Of a stretch of 64,000 nt of DNA, positions 8,532 to 16,403 are shown piece after piece. Each line of letters opens with the position of its first letter. The first letter of the stretch is position 1. The stretch is from the NCBI GenBank assembly GCA_016720905.1, contig JADKJT010000005.1:124001-188000 (forward strand), read 5' to 3'. The notes under the pieces are model-generated. The model was given only the letters and a program-made list of their open reading frames with translations, was not told where the DNA came from and did no database searches. This DNA is from Gemmatimonadaceae bacterium (lineage in GTDB: Bacteria; Gemmatimonadota; Gemmatimonadetes; Gemmatimonadales; Gemmatimonadaceae). The position numbers and the translations under genes are program-made.

Positions 8532-9694
8532 AGATCCCGCTGATTTATAACGTCCGGAGCGTGTTGCAACGCCCGGTGTCGACAGCATTCACCGCGCTGG
8601 GGATCGCGTTGGTGGTGGCCGTCTTTGTGGCCATGCTGGCGTTGGCCAACGGGTTTGCGTCGGCGCTCACCAAAACAGGCGGCGACGACAACATTCTGGT
8701 GATGCGCAAGGGCGCCGACTCGGAGCTGTCGAGCGGCATTGCCAAGGCGGACGTAAACATTATCTCCAGCTTTCCGCAGGTCGCGATCGGCAGCGATGGC
8801 AAGCCGTTGGTGAGCCCGGAAACGTATATCGTCATGAACATCCCCCGCGTGGGACTCGACACGACGGCCATCGCCAACGTCGTCATGCGCGGCGTCAGTC
8901 AACGTGCCTTCGAAGTGCGAAAAAACATCAAGATCACCGGGCGCACCTTCGCCAGCGGGCAAAGCGAAGTGTGCGTGGGCGACAAGCTGGTGCCACGATA
9001 TCGCAACACGGCCCTCGGTGAGAAACTGCGGTTTGCGGGACGGGAGTGGACCGTCGTCTGCCATTTCTCGGCGGCGGGATCGAGTTTCGAGTCCGAGGTG
9101 TGGGGTGAGGCCGAGCAATTCCAAAGCGCCATGCGCGGCGGCAGTTCGTATCAGTCGGTCACGTTTCGATTGAAAGACCCGGCGGGCTTCGACGAGGCCA
9201 AGCGCGCCCTGCAGGGCGATCAGCGCCTGCAAGTGGACGCGCATCTGGAGTCGAAGTACTACGCCGATCAATCCAGGCTGCTGGGGGCAATGCTCAGCTT
9301 TCTGGCCATCATGATCACCAGCATCATGTCCATCGGTGCCATCTTTGGCGCCGTGAACACGATGTACGCCTCCATCTCGTCGCGCACACCGGAAATTGCC
9401 GTGCTGCTGACACTCGGGTTCAAGCCGCGGAATGTGCTGCTGAGCTTTCTCGCCGAGTCGGCGGTGATTGCATTTGCGGGCGGCGTGCTGGGGTGCCTGT
9501 TCGCGTTGCCCATCAACGGCGTCGTGACGAGCACCACGAACTGGTCGAGTTTCAGCGAGATCGCGTTTGCGTTTCGGGTTACGCCGATGCTGTTGCTGTC
9601 GGGGTTGGGATTTGCGGTGGTGATGGGGGTGGTGGGCGGCTTCTTTCCGGCGCGCAAGGCCAGTCGGATGCCGGTGGTACAGGCGCTGCGATAG
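8528..9694 (+). CDS. FtsX/MacB-family ABC exporter permease, second subunit
   Basis: 388 residues, GTG start overlapping the previous stop. Same topology as its neighbour: N-terminal helix around TAFTALGIALVVAVFVAMLALANGF (split here as a single hydrophobic block), a periplasmic domain, and C-terminal helices from LLGAMLSFLAIMITSIMSIG. The motif SSRTPEIAVLLTLGFKPRNV corresponds to the FtsX cytoplasmic loop, and the end ARKASRMPVVQALR repeats the family C-terminus. The periplasmic domain differs from the first permease, which fits a heterodimeric exporter of MacB/Lol type acting on a peptide, lipid or lipoprotein cargo that cannot be named. Confidence 0.9.
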   Translation: MKIPLIYNVRSVLQRPVSTAFTALGIALVVAVFVAMLALANGFASALTKTGGDDNILVMRKGADSELSSGIAKADVNIISSFPQVAIGSDGKPLVSPETYIVMNIPRVGLDTTAIANVVMRGVSQRAFEVRKNIKITGRTFASGQSEVCVGDKLVPRYRNTALGEKLRFAGREWTVVCHFSAAGSSFESEVWGEAEQFQSAMRGGSSYQSVTFRLKDPAGFDEAKRALQGDQRLQVDAHLESKYYADQSRLLGAMLSFLAIMITSIMSIGAIFGAVNTMYASISSRTPEIAVLLTLGFKPRNVLLSFLAESAVIAFAGGVLGCLFALPINGVVTSTTNWSSFSEIAFAFRVTPMLLLSGLGFAVVMGVVGGFFPARKASRMPVVQALR

Positions 9695-9757
9695 AGGCCC
9701 CTTCAACGCAAGGCTCATGAATGAGCCGCAGACTCGAGTACCCCTCACCACAGACAC

Positions 9758-10174
9758 GTGCCACGCCACCGCCTCCTCGCTGCGCTACGCGATGATTGCT
9801 ACGTCATGCTGCGGCCGTCACCCATTGAAGGGATCGGCGTGTTCGCCATTACCGACATCCCCGCGGGCTGTCGCGAGATGTTCAGCAAGCCGGACTTGCC
9901 GGAACACTGGATCGCGATCTCGCGAGCCGAGGTGGAGGCGCTGCCGGCGCATTCTCGGTTTCTGGTGGAGAATTACTGTCTGTATGACGAGCACCAGTAC
10001 TTCGTGCCGGAGAACGGTTTCACGAAGATGGATCTGGCCTGCTTTCTCAACCACTCCGACACACCGAACATCATGTCGATCGATGATGGCAACTTCTTCG
10101 AGGCCCTGCGCGACATTGCGCCGGGCGAAGAGCTGCTCATCGACTACGGCGAGATCGTGGACAGCGCACATTAG
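9758..10174 (+). CDS. SET-domain protein (putative lysine methyltransferase)
   Basis: 138 residues. GIGVFAITDIPAG near residue 24, CFLNHSDTPNI near residue 90 and ALRDIAPGEELLIDYGE near residue 113 reproduce the SET-domain order: SAM-binding GxG, the NHS motif of the pseudoknot, and the catalytic-Tyr ELxxDYG motif. The Cys-rich post-SET region is absent. A stand-alone SET domain of this size is typical of bacterial members, whose substrates are mostly unknown. GTG 9758 is the longest reasonable start; ATG at about 9806 (MLRPSPIEGIG) is possible. It follows the export operon by 63 bases on the same strand and may be read through from it. Confidence 0.82.
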   Translation: MPRHRLLAALRDDCYVMLRPSPIEGIGVFAITDIPAGCREMFSKPDLPEHWIAISRAEVEALPAHSRFLVENYCLYDEHQYFVPENGFTKMDLACFLNHSDTPNIMSIDDGNFFEALRDIAPGEELLIDYGEIVDSAH

Positions 10175-10192
10175 CCGCCGACACGCGCTGCG

Positions 10193-11191
10193 CTACGGCA
10201 GCAACAGTTTTGCGAAGCCCACGGGATCGATGTTCGCGCCACAGAGCACGACACCGACACGTTGCCCCTCCAACCGCGCTCGGAGCGGGTACATCAGCGC
10301 CGCCAGTGCCGCGGCACCGGCTGGCTCCACCGCCAACTTCGCTGAACGAAAGAGCAGGCGCATCGCGCCGCGGATCTGATCGTCGGTCACCAGCACCACC
10401 TCGTCGGCGAACCGTCTATTGAGCGCGAACGAATACGGCTCGCAGCGCGGGGCGCCCAGTGAATCGGCAATGGTGCGCACGGCGTCCAGCGATTGCGGTG
10501 AACCGGCCTCGAAACTGCGATACATGGTGTCGGCGCCTTCCGGTTCCACGACGTAGACGGCCGTTCCCGGACTGAGCAGCTTCACGGCGCAGGCCACACC
10601 GGCTGTGAGGCCGCCGCCACCAGCGGCGACGATCACGGCGTCGAGCTCTGTACCAGCCAGACGCACCTGATCGATGAACTCCATCCCCACCGAGGCGGTG
10701 CCGAGCGCGGTTTTGGGGCCCTCGTATGGATGTACGAACGTGCGCCCTTCATTGGCCTCGATGTCGCGCACCCGGGCGAACGCTTCGGTGACATTGTCCA
10801 CCAACTCGACGTCGACACCGTACTCCCGGCACACCTGTATTCGAAACGCGTTGGCCGTTCGCGGCATCACCACTTTCGCCGTGGTGCCCAGGATGCGCGC
10901 CGAGTAGCCCAGAGATATTGCGTGATTGCCGGCCGACACGCCGGTCACGCCGCGGGCAAGGGCGGCCGCGTCGAGATCCAGCATGACCGAGAGGGCGCCG
11001 CGCGGCTTGAAGCTGCCGGTGCGCTGAAACAGTTCTTCCTTGAGCCACACCTGAGTGGACGCGCCGACGGCGACGGCCAGGGCGTCGTCCACCAGCTGTC
11101 GAACGGGCGTGGTGATGACGAGGTCACCTAGTCGCGCGCGATTGGCGCGGATGGCGTCGATGGTGGGGACGTCGAACGGCGGAGTGGACAT
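10193..11191 (-). CDS. Serine/threonine dehydratase-like PLP enzyme (fold type II), paralog 1
   Basis: 332 residues from ATG 11191 (MSTPPFDVPTIDAI); a longer frame starts at 11215 but lacks extra homology. The PLP lysine sits in QRTGSFKPRGAL (about residue 60), the phosphate loop is VSAGNHAISLG, and the glycine loop AAGGGGLTAGVA. Threonine/serine ammonia-lyases and racemases share this layout; there is no C-terminal ACT regulatory domain, so a catabolic or racemase-like role is more likely than biosynthetic IlvA. One of three related genes in the window. Confidence 0.85.
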   Translation of the reverse strand: MSTPPFDVPTIDAIRANRARLGDLVITTPVRQLVDDALAVAVGASTQVWLKEELFQRTGSFKPRGALSVMLDLDAAALARGVTGVSAGNHAISLGYSARILGTTAKVVMPRTANAFRIQVCREYGVDVELVDNVTEAFARVRDIEANEGRTFVHPYEGPKTALGTASVGMEFIDQVRLAGTELDAVIVAAGGGGLTAGVACAVKLLSPGTAVYVVEPEGADTMYRSFEAGSPQSLDAVRTIADSLGAPRCEPYSFALNRRFADEVVLVTDDQIRGAMRLLFRSAKLAVEPAGAAALAALMYPLRARLEGQRVGVVLCGANIDPVGFAKLLLP

Positions 11192-11230
11192 GGCATCTCG
11201 TTGGGGATGGCACACGCGAGGACAGCGGAG

Positions 11231-12640
11231 TCAGCGCGGTGGTTCGGAGCGCTTGGCGGTCGCTGCCAACGACGCCAGCGCTGAGCCAAGCCGCATGGCC
11301 TCGACACCGGTGACCTCGGTGAAAAGTGTATCACGACGACCATCCGGACGAGTGGCAATCAACAAACCCACCGAACGGCCGAAGAGATTCAGTTGCCGTG
11401 CGATGTCCATTCTGGTATCTCCGAACGAGACACGTCGTGCCCCGGAGGGCGTGCGTCGAATGACCATGCTATCCGTAATCAGCATCGCGTCGCGGTCGTC
11501 ATGTCCGCGCTGAATGAACGCGTAGGCAACGCGCTCCGTCGGTTGAAGACTGCCATCTGCGCGGGCGGATGCCAGCACAGACGCGGGAATGGCATCGTAG
11601 AACGCGTTGAGCGTGGGCTCGCCGCCGTCCGCGAACACCAGCGACAGAACGCGCCACAGGATCACCAGTAACAGTCCGAGCAGGGACGCGCCGGTCGTGC
11701 CCAGCGCGCCGAGGATCATGTAGCGACGGCGGCGCTGGGCGCGGCGCACCTGCGACGGCGATCGCAACGCGTCCGGTGTCAACGCGGCTTCAAGTCGTGC
11801 CACCAGCTGGGCTGCAGTGGGCCGTGCCGCACGGTCTTTCTGCAGCGCGTCTTCGACGAGGGCGGTCAGCGCGGTCGGGACGTCGGGCCGCACGGCGGCG
11901 AGTCTCGGTGGCGCCTGCGTCATGTGCTTGGCCATCACGGCGGCGACCGAGTTCGCGGCAAACGGGGGTCGTCCGGTGAGCATTTCGAACAACAGCACCC
12001 CAACCGCGTACACATCAGTCCGGCCGTCCGTCTCCTCGCCGAGCAGTTGTTCCGGACTCATGTAGTCGGGCGTGCCGGAGGTCATGTCGACTTGCTCGCC
12101 GCGCGCGTGTGTCATGACGTGCGCGATGCCAAAATCCGTCACGAAGGCACGGCCGGAGGCATCAAGCAAAACGTTGTCGGGCTTGATATCACGATGGACG
12201 ATGCCGCGCGCATGGGCAGCGTCCAGCGCTCTCGCCACATCAAGGGCGATTCGCGCGGCATAGGCGGGTATGAGGGGGCCGTCGCGCTCGATCCGCATGG
12301 TGAGCGAACGTCCATCCAGCAACCGCATAATGAGGAACAGGAGGCCGTCGCGGCTCTCCGCCCCATAGAGAGGCACGATGTGCGGATGCTCGACGCTGGC
12401 CACCAGTCGAGCCTCCTGCAGGAACATGGCTTCGAGTTCGGTGGTCGGTGCCAGCGCCGGGTCCATCACCTTGATGGCGACATCACGGCCCAGCACGCGA
12501 TCACGGCCACGAAAAACGGCGGCCGACGCGCCGACGCCGAGGACGTCGCCAAGCTCATACTGGTCTTGGACGACCGAGGACAGGCGGGTGCGCAGCGTTT
12601 CGAGGTCCAGGGGCATGGCGAAGTCTGGCGCGTGACTCAT
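11231..12640 (-). CDS. Membrane-anchored serine/threonine protein kinase (PknB type)
   Basis: 469 residues from ATG 12640. The complete kinase domain (about 28-290) contains glycine loop GVGASAAVFRG, VAIK (Lys57), Glu76, HRDIKPDN (149-156), DFG (169-171) and GTPDYMSPEQ activation segment. A basic stretch RRAQRRRRYM then a single membrane helix (about 312-335, GALGTTGASLLGLLLVILW) leads to an outside C-terminal domain of about 130 residues with no recognised sensor fold. All catalytic residues are present, so it should be active. Targets are unknown. Divergent from the creatininase-like gene. Confidence 0.93.
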   Translation of the reverse strand: MSHAPDFAMPLDLETLRTRLSSVVQDQYELGDVLGVGASAAVFRGRDRVLGRDVAIKVMDPALAPTTELEAMFLQEARLVASVEHPHIVPLYGAESRDGLLFLIMRLLDGRSLTMRIERDGPLIPAYAARIALDVARALDAAHARGIVHRDIKPDNVLLDASGRAFVTDFGIAHVMTHARGEQVDMTSGTPDYMSPEQLLGEETDGRTDVYAVGVLLFEMLTGRPPFAANSVAAVMAKHMTQAPPRLAAVRPDVPTALTALVEDALQKDRAARPTAAQLVARLEAALTPDALRSPSQVRRAQRRRRYMILGALGTTGASLLGLLLVILWRVLSLVFADGGEPTLNAFYDAIPASVLASARADGSLQPTERVAYAFIQRGHDDRDAMLITDSMVIRRTPSGARRVSFGDTRMDIARQLNLFGRSVGLLIATRPDGRRDTLFTEVTGVEAMRLGSALASLAATAKRSEPPR

Positions 12641-12743
12641 GGAGGGCGCAACTTGACGGCCCGCTGTATGTATTGTTGGTGAAAGGACCCGACACAAGTG
12701 ACGTGGTCCGACCCTGGCAACAGGAATACTGAAAGGGGGGAAG

Positions 12744-13583
12744 ATGCTTCGCGCCGCCGCATTGGGCAGCTGCTTGATGTTGTTTTCTTCACCGTTGCAG
12801 GCTCAGCAACGGGCCGTATCCGGACGAGCGCCATCATCGGGAAGCGTGCGCATTGCCGATCTTTCATGGACCGATGCGCAACGTGTCCTGGATACCGCGA
12901 CAATCGTGGTCATCCCCATTGGCGCTGAGGCCAAGGAGCACGGCCCGCACCTGCCACTGAACAACGACTGGCTGTTGGCGGAGTACTTCGCCAAACGCGT
13001 CTCGGCGGCCACGCGGGTCGTGCTGTATCCAACCGTCAATTATCACTTCTATCCGTCGTTCGCGGAGTACCCGGGCTCCACCTCACTGCAGTTGGCCACG
13101 GCGCGCGACCTGATAGTGGACATCGTGCGCTCCATCGCGCGCCACGGGCCGCGCCGGTTCTACATCCTGAATACCGGCGTGTCGACGTTGCGCGCCCTGG
13201 GGCCGTCGCAGGACAGCCTTGCGGCCAGCGGCATCGTGATGCAGTACACGAACATCCTTGAGGTGGGGAAGGCCTCTGAGGATAGCGTGCGACAGCAAGC
13301 CGGTGGCACGCACGCCGACGAACTCGAAACGTCGATGATGCTGTACATGTATCCCAACGTCGTGCACATGGCAAAAGCGGTGGACGACTATCACCCTGGC
13401 GCCGGAGGGCTGACGCGTGATTCGGCGACCGCGGTGCGTGACGGCAAGGTGTGGTCGCGTTCAGGGACGTTTGGCAACGCGACGTTGGCCACGCGGGCGA
13501 AGGGGCGCGTGCTGGTGGAAGCGCAGGTGCGGGGGATGGTGGCGGAGATCGAGCACCTGCGAAGGGCGCGCATTCCGAACTGA
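12744..13583 (+). CDS. Exported creatininase-family amidohydrolase
   Basis: 279 residues. Signal peptide with cleavage likely after SSPLQA (residue 20). The creatininase metal motif is GAEAKEHGPHLPLNND (60-75), with Glu65, His69 and Asp75 positioned as metal ligands, and later YPTVNYHFYPSFAEYPGS and LNTGVSTLRAL correspond to the family core. HADELETSMMLYMYP supplies the second metal Glu. Cytosolic family members hydrolyse creatinine or act in cofactor maturation; an exported form must have another substrate, perhaps a cyclic amide. GAAAGGGGGGAAG just upstream of ATG 12744 gives a strong ribosome site. Confidence 0.85.
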   Translation: MLRAAALGSCLMLFSSPLQAQQRAVSGRAPSSGSVRIADLSWTDAQRVLDTATIVVIPIGAEAKEHGPHLPLNNDWLLAEYFAKRVSAATRVVLYPTVNYHFYPSFAEYPGSTSLQLATARDLIVDIVRSIARHGPRRFYILNTGVSTLRALGPSQDSLAASGIVMQYTNILEVGKASEDSVRQQAGGTHADELETSMMLYMYPNVVHMAKAVDDYHPGAGGLTRDSATAVRDGKVWSRSGTFGNATLATRAKGRVLVEAQVRGMVAEIEHLRRARIPN

Positions 13584-13611
13584 ATGCTCGTGGTGTCGGG
13601 TGTCCGCAGCG

Positions 13612-15156
13612 TTACGGCACCGACTTCCGGGGCATCCGCGTCTCCGCGTTCGCCGCATGGTACGCATACGACGCCATGATGACCGCGTTCTTCATCAGGT
13701 CGCCCGCCTGGATCGTGTCAAAGAAATCCATGTTGGTATGACCACCGGTCCCGGGAATGTGGTCCTGAATGAACTGGAAGCCGGGGAGCCCGACCTCGTC
13801 GAACGCGATGTGGTCGGTGCTGCCCAAGCTCTGGTTGGACACGGCCGTCATGCCAAGATCGCGGAAGGGTTCCATCCACGCGGTGAGCATGGCGCGGGCC
13901 TGTTCGTTGCCCTGTAGCATGATGCCGCGATACTGGCCGGCGCCGTAGTCCTGATTGAAGTATGCCGAGAGCTTCTCGTACGCGGGCTTCACGCCGACGG
14001 CAGGATCGCGCGGATTGCCGAAGTGCTGCTTGACGTAGGCCCGCGATCCGAACAGCCCCTGCTCCTCGCCGGCCCACAACGCCACGCGTATGGTGCGGCG
14101 CGGCTTCGCACCCACGGCCTTCAAAATGCGCATGGCCTCGAGCGATACCGCCACGCCCGACGTGTTGTCGCTGGCATTGGGGCTGGCGTGCCAGGTGTCG
14201 AGGTGTGCGCCGATCATCACCACTTCATCCTTGAGATCGCTGCCGGGGATCTCTCCTACGAGATTCATCGCTTGTTCCACGCGATCGCCAATGCGATTGC
14301 GGACCTCGATCTCGACCTTCACCGGAATATCGCGCTTGAGAATGCGATACATCCGGTTGTAGTGCTCGGGCGTGATGGCCACGATCGCCGGCGACGCCAG
14401 CATGCCGGCGCGCGACCACTGGTCGTTGCGCGATCCGGGGCGCGAGAACCCGCGTACGGCACCCAGCCATCCGCTCTCGCACTGCAACACGGCCGCAACG
14501 CCTTCGGCGGCGTAGAAGGCGATCTTCTCGTCGGCGGTGAGCAGGTCCGGATTGCGAGCCGCGCGCGGCGGCGTGGCGCGTGGCGGACCAATCACCGTCT
14601 GCTCAAGTACGTCGAGATTCTGCTGTGTGAGACGCGGCACGCCGCTGGTGAGTGGTGCGAGATCAATCACGGCGGGTGGCGTGACCAACACCGCCTTGCC
14701 CTTGAGCGTGCCACGGTACTTCTCAAGATCCGCCTTCACCAGCAGGTCGACGATGACGGCCTGCACCACTTGCTTCCCCTTGGTACTGGCGGTGTGCGCC
14801 ACGGGATAGCCAACCATCGGCTGATAATCCGGTTCCAGCAGATGCAACGACACATACTCGTTGTCCCAGGTCACGCCGAAGTCCATGAACGGCTCGGCAG
14901 CCACATTCACCAGGCCCATGCGCGTCATCTGGCTCTGAACCCATGTCTGCGCGCGCTGCATGTCGCGGGACAACGTCAGGCGAGCGCCGAGCACGTCGGC
15001 GATGTAACCCTCGAACTCCATCACCTGGGAGCGTTGCAACCCCTCCTCGCGGATCCTGGCCACCATCACCAGATCCACGGGTACCGTATCACTGCGGACG
15101 GCGGCGGTGAGCAGGAAGAGAAGCGCCGTGGCGACGGGGCGGCAGCGTATCGACAT
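13612..15156 (-). CDS. Exported M28-family zinc metallopeptidase
   Basis: 514 residues from ATG 15156 (MSIRCRPVATALLFLLTAAV), which gives a good signal peptide; the longer frame from 15288 only adds low-complexity residues. A PA-like inserted domain (about 130-260) precedes the peptidase domain. The zinc ligands are visible: His and Asp in MIGAHLDTWHASPNASDNTSG, Glu-Glu in LWAGEEQGLFGSRAYV, Asp in YFNQDYGAGQY and His in GSTDHIAFDEVGLPGFQF. Such enzymes are secreted aminopeptidases or glutamate-carboxypeptidase-like. Convergent with the creatininase-like gene, 28 bases apart. Confidence 0.92.
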   Translation of the reverse strand: MSIRCRPVATALLFLLTAAVRSDTVPVDLVMVARIREEGLQRSQVMEFEGYIADVLGARLTLSRDMQRAQTWVQSQMTRMGLVNVAAEPFMDFGVTWDNEYVSLHLLEPDYQPMVGYPVAHTASTKGKQVVQAVIVDLLVKADLEKYRGTLKGKAVLVTPPAVIDLAPLTSGVPRLTQQNLDVLEQTVIGPPRATPPRAARNPDLLTADEKIAFYAAEGVAAVLQCESGWLGAVRGFSRPGSRNDQWSRAGMLASPAIVAITPEHYNRMYRILKRDIPVKVEIEVRNRIGDRVEQAMNLVGEIPGSDLKDEVVMIGAHLDTWHASPNASDNTSGVAVSLEAMRILKAVGAKPRRTIRVALWAGEEQGLFGSRAYVKQHFGNPRDPAVGVKPAYEKLSAYFNQDYGAGQYRGIMLQGNEQARAMLTAWMEPFRDLGMTAVSNQSLGSTDHIAFDEVGLPGFQFIQDHIPGTGGHTNMDFFDTIQAGDLMKNAVIMASYAYHAANAETRMPRKSVP

Positions 15157-15305
15157 GATGCGAGGTGCTGGGCGTGGTAGTGGAGAGGCGCGATCCGGGT
15201 GTTGCGGACGGATAGCAACGAACGTATGCTCTGCCCCCGGCGAACGCCATTCCCGCGCACCGCATGCGCGTTCGGCTGCCTCACCCAACCGTCACCGACC
15301 CCGAC

Positions 15306-16319
15306 ATGAATGTGTTCGCCATCCTCCAGCGGGAACTGATTGGGTTCTTCGGCATCGCGCACTGGATGAAGATGTCGGCGGCCAACGACTACAGTTCGTT
15401 GGCCACGTACGACGGCTTCACTGGGGCGGTGGGGCCGTTGTTGCCGCTGCTGCTGGTGGTCGAGCTGATACGGGCCCTGGTGCACAAGAACTTCAAGGCG
15501 CGGGACTACAAGCTCATCTTCTTCACCTATGTGCTGAATCGCGTGCTGGGGTCATACATCTCAATCGCGGCCATGGCATTCAGCATAGGACTGTTCCAGC
15601 CGCACGCGCTTTTCCAGAGCCGCATCACGTGGTACTGGCTCATCTACGGATACATCGTCTGGGAACTGGGTCACTTCATCTACCACTACCTGGCGCACAA
15701 AGTCAGGCTGCTGTGGTGCTTGCATTCCACGCACCACTCGCCGGAAAGCATGAACCTGTTTGTGAGTCACGCGCACTTCTTTCTGGAGGCGCCATACGCT
15801 GACGTTGTTCGCACGTCGGTGTGCATGCTGCTCGGCGTGAGTCCGCCGTTGCTGTTTGTGATCATGTTCATTGACGGCACCTGGGGGATGTTCATCCATG
15901 CCGGGGAAAATCTCATTCGCGACGGGCGCCTGGGATTTCTCAATCGGATGCTGCTGACCCCGTCACACCATCGGGTGCATCATTCGCGGAATCCACTGTA
16001 TATCGACACCAATTTCTGTAATCTGCTGAACGTGTGGGATCGGGTGTTTGGCACGCTGCAGGACGAACATCATGAGACGCCGCCTGAATACGGCATTACC
16101 CGCGCCATGAAGCCCGGGAGTTTCTGGGATTTCTATTTCGGGGAGCTGGTGGCGCTTTTCGTGGACGTGAAGAACGCGCCGGGCCTTCGCAACAAGCTGG
16201 CGTATATCGTGATGCCGCCGGGGTGGAGTCACACCGGAGAACACAAGACGGCGTCGGCGATGCGGCGGACGCTGCGGGCAGGGGTGGCTGAGTTGTCCAG
16301 AGTCCACAGAACACGTTGA
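15306..16319 (+). CDS. Sterol desaturase / fatty acid hydroxylase family membrane protein
   Basis: 337 residues from ATG 15306. Several membrane helices surround the eight-histidine di-iron site of the superfamily: HFIYHYLAH (about residues 122-130), HSTHHSPES (about 140-148) and later HHRVHHSRN (about 220-228). Substrates in this family range from sterols to sphingolipids and ornithine lipids; in a bacterium without visible sterol genes nearby, lipid tail hydroxylation is the more cautious guess. The C-terminal residues run into inverted repeat copy B, the stop codon lying in its left arm. Confidence 0.88.
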   Translation: MNVFAILQRELIGFFGIAHWMKMSAANDYSSLATYDGFTGAVGPLLPLLLVVELIRALVHKNFKARDYKLIFFTYVLNRVLGSYISIAAMAFSIGLFQPHALFQSRITWYWLIYGYIVWELGHFIYHYLAHKVRLLWCLHSTHHSPESMNLFVSHAHFFLEAPYADVVRTSVCMLLGVSPPLLFVIMFIDGTWGMFIHAGENLIRDGRLGFLNRMLLTPSHHRVHHSRNPLYIDTNFCNLLNVWDRVFGTLQDEHHETPPEYGITRAMKPGSFWDFYFGELVALFVDVKNAPGLRNKLAYIVMPPGWSHTGEHKTASAMRRTLRAGVAELSRVHRTR

Positions 16320-16399
16320 ACCGCGAAGTACCCAAAGGTCGCTAAGGGCCGCTTTGCGATGCCAGCCTTCGCGCACTTCGCGCACTTCGCGGTCCCAAA
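16316..16399. repeat. 9-nt-period inverted repeat, copy B (between convergent genes)
   Basis: The left arm 16316-16349 reads ACCGCGAAG TACCCAAAG GTCGCTAAG. The right arm 16366-16399 is, on the other strand, ACCGCGAAG TGCGCGAAG TGCGCGAAG. The spacer is only about 16 bases, so the transcript would form a long hairpin. It separates the stop of the fatty acid hydroxylase gene from the stop of the DUF1501 gene and could act as a bidirectional terminator. Confidence 0.8.
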
Positions 16400-16403
16400 C
16401 GCC

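Noticed and set aside
8483..9769. 428-residue minus-strand frame opposite the second permease
   Set aside because: His/Arg-rich shadow without motifs; the plus strand carries a full FtsX permease.
14023..15180. 385-residue plus-strand frame opposite the M28 peptidase
   Set aside because: Shadow frame; zinc-site residues are on the minus strand.
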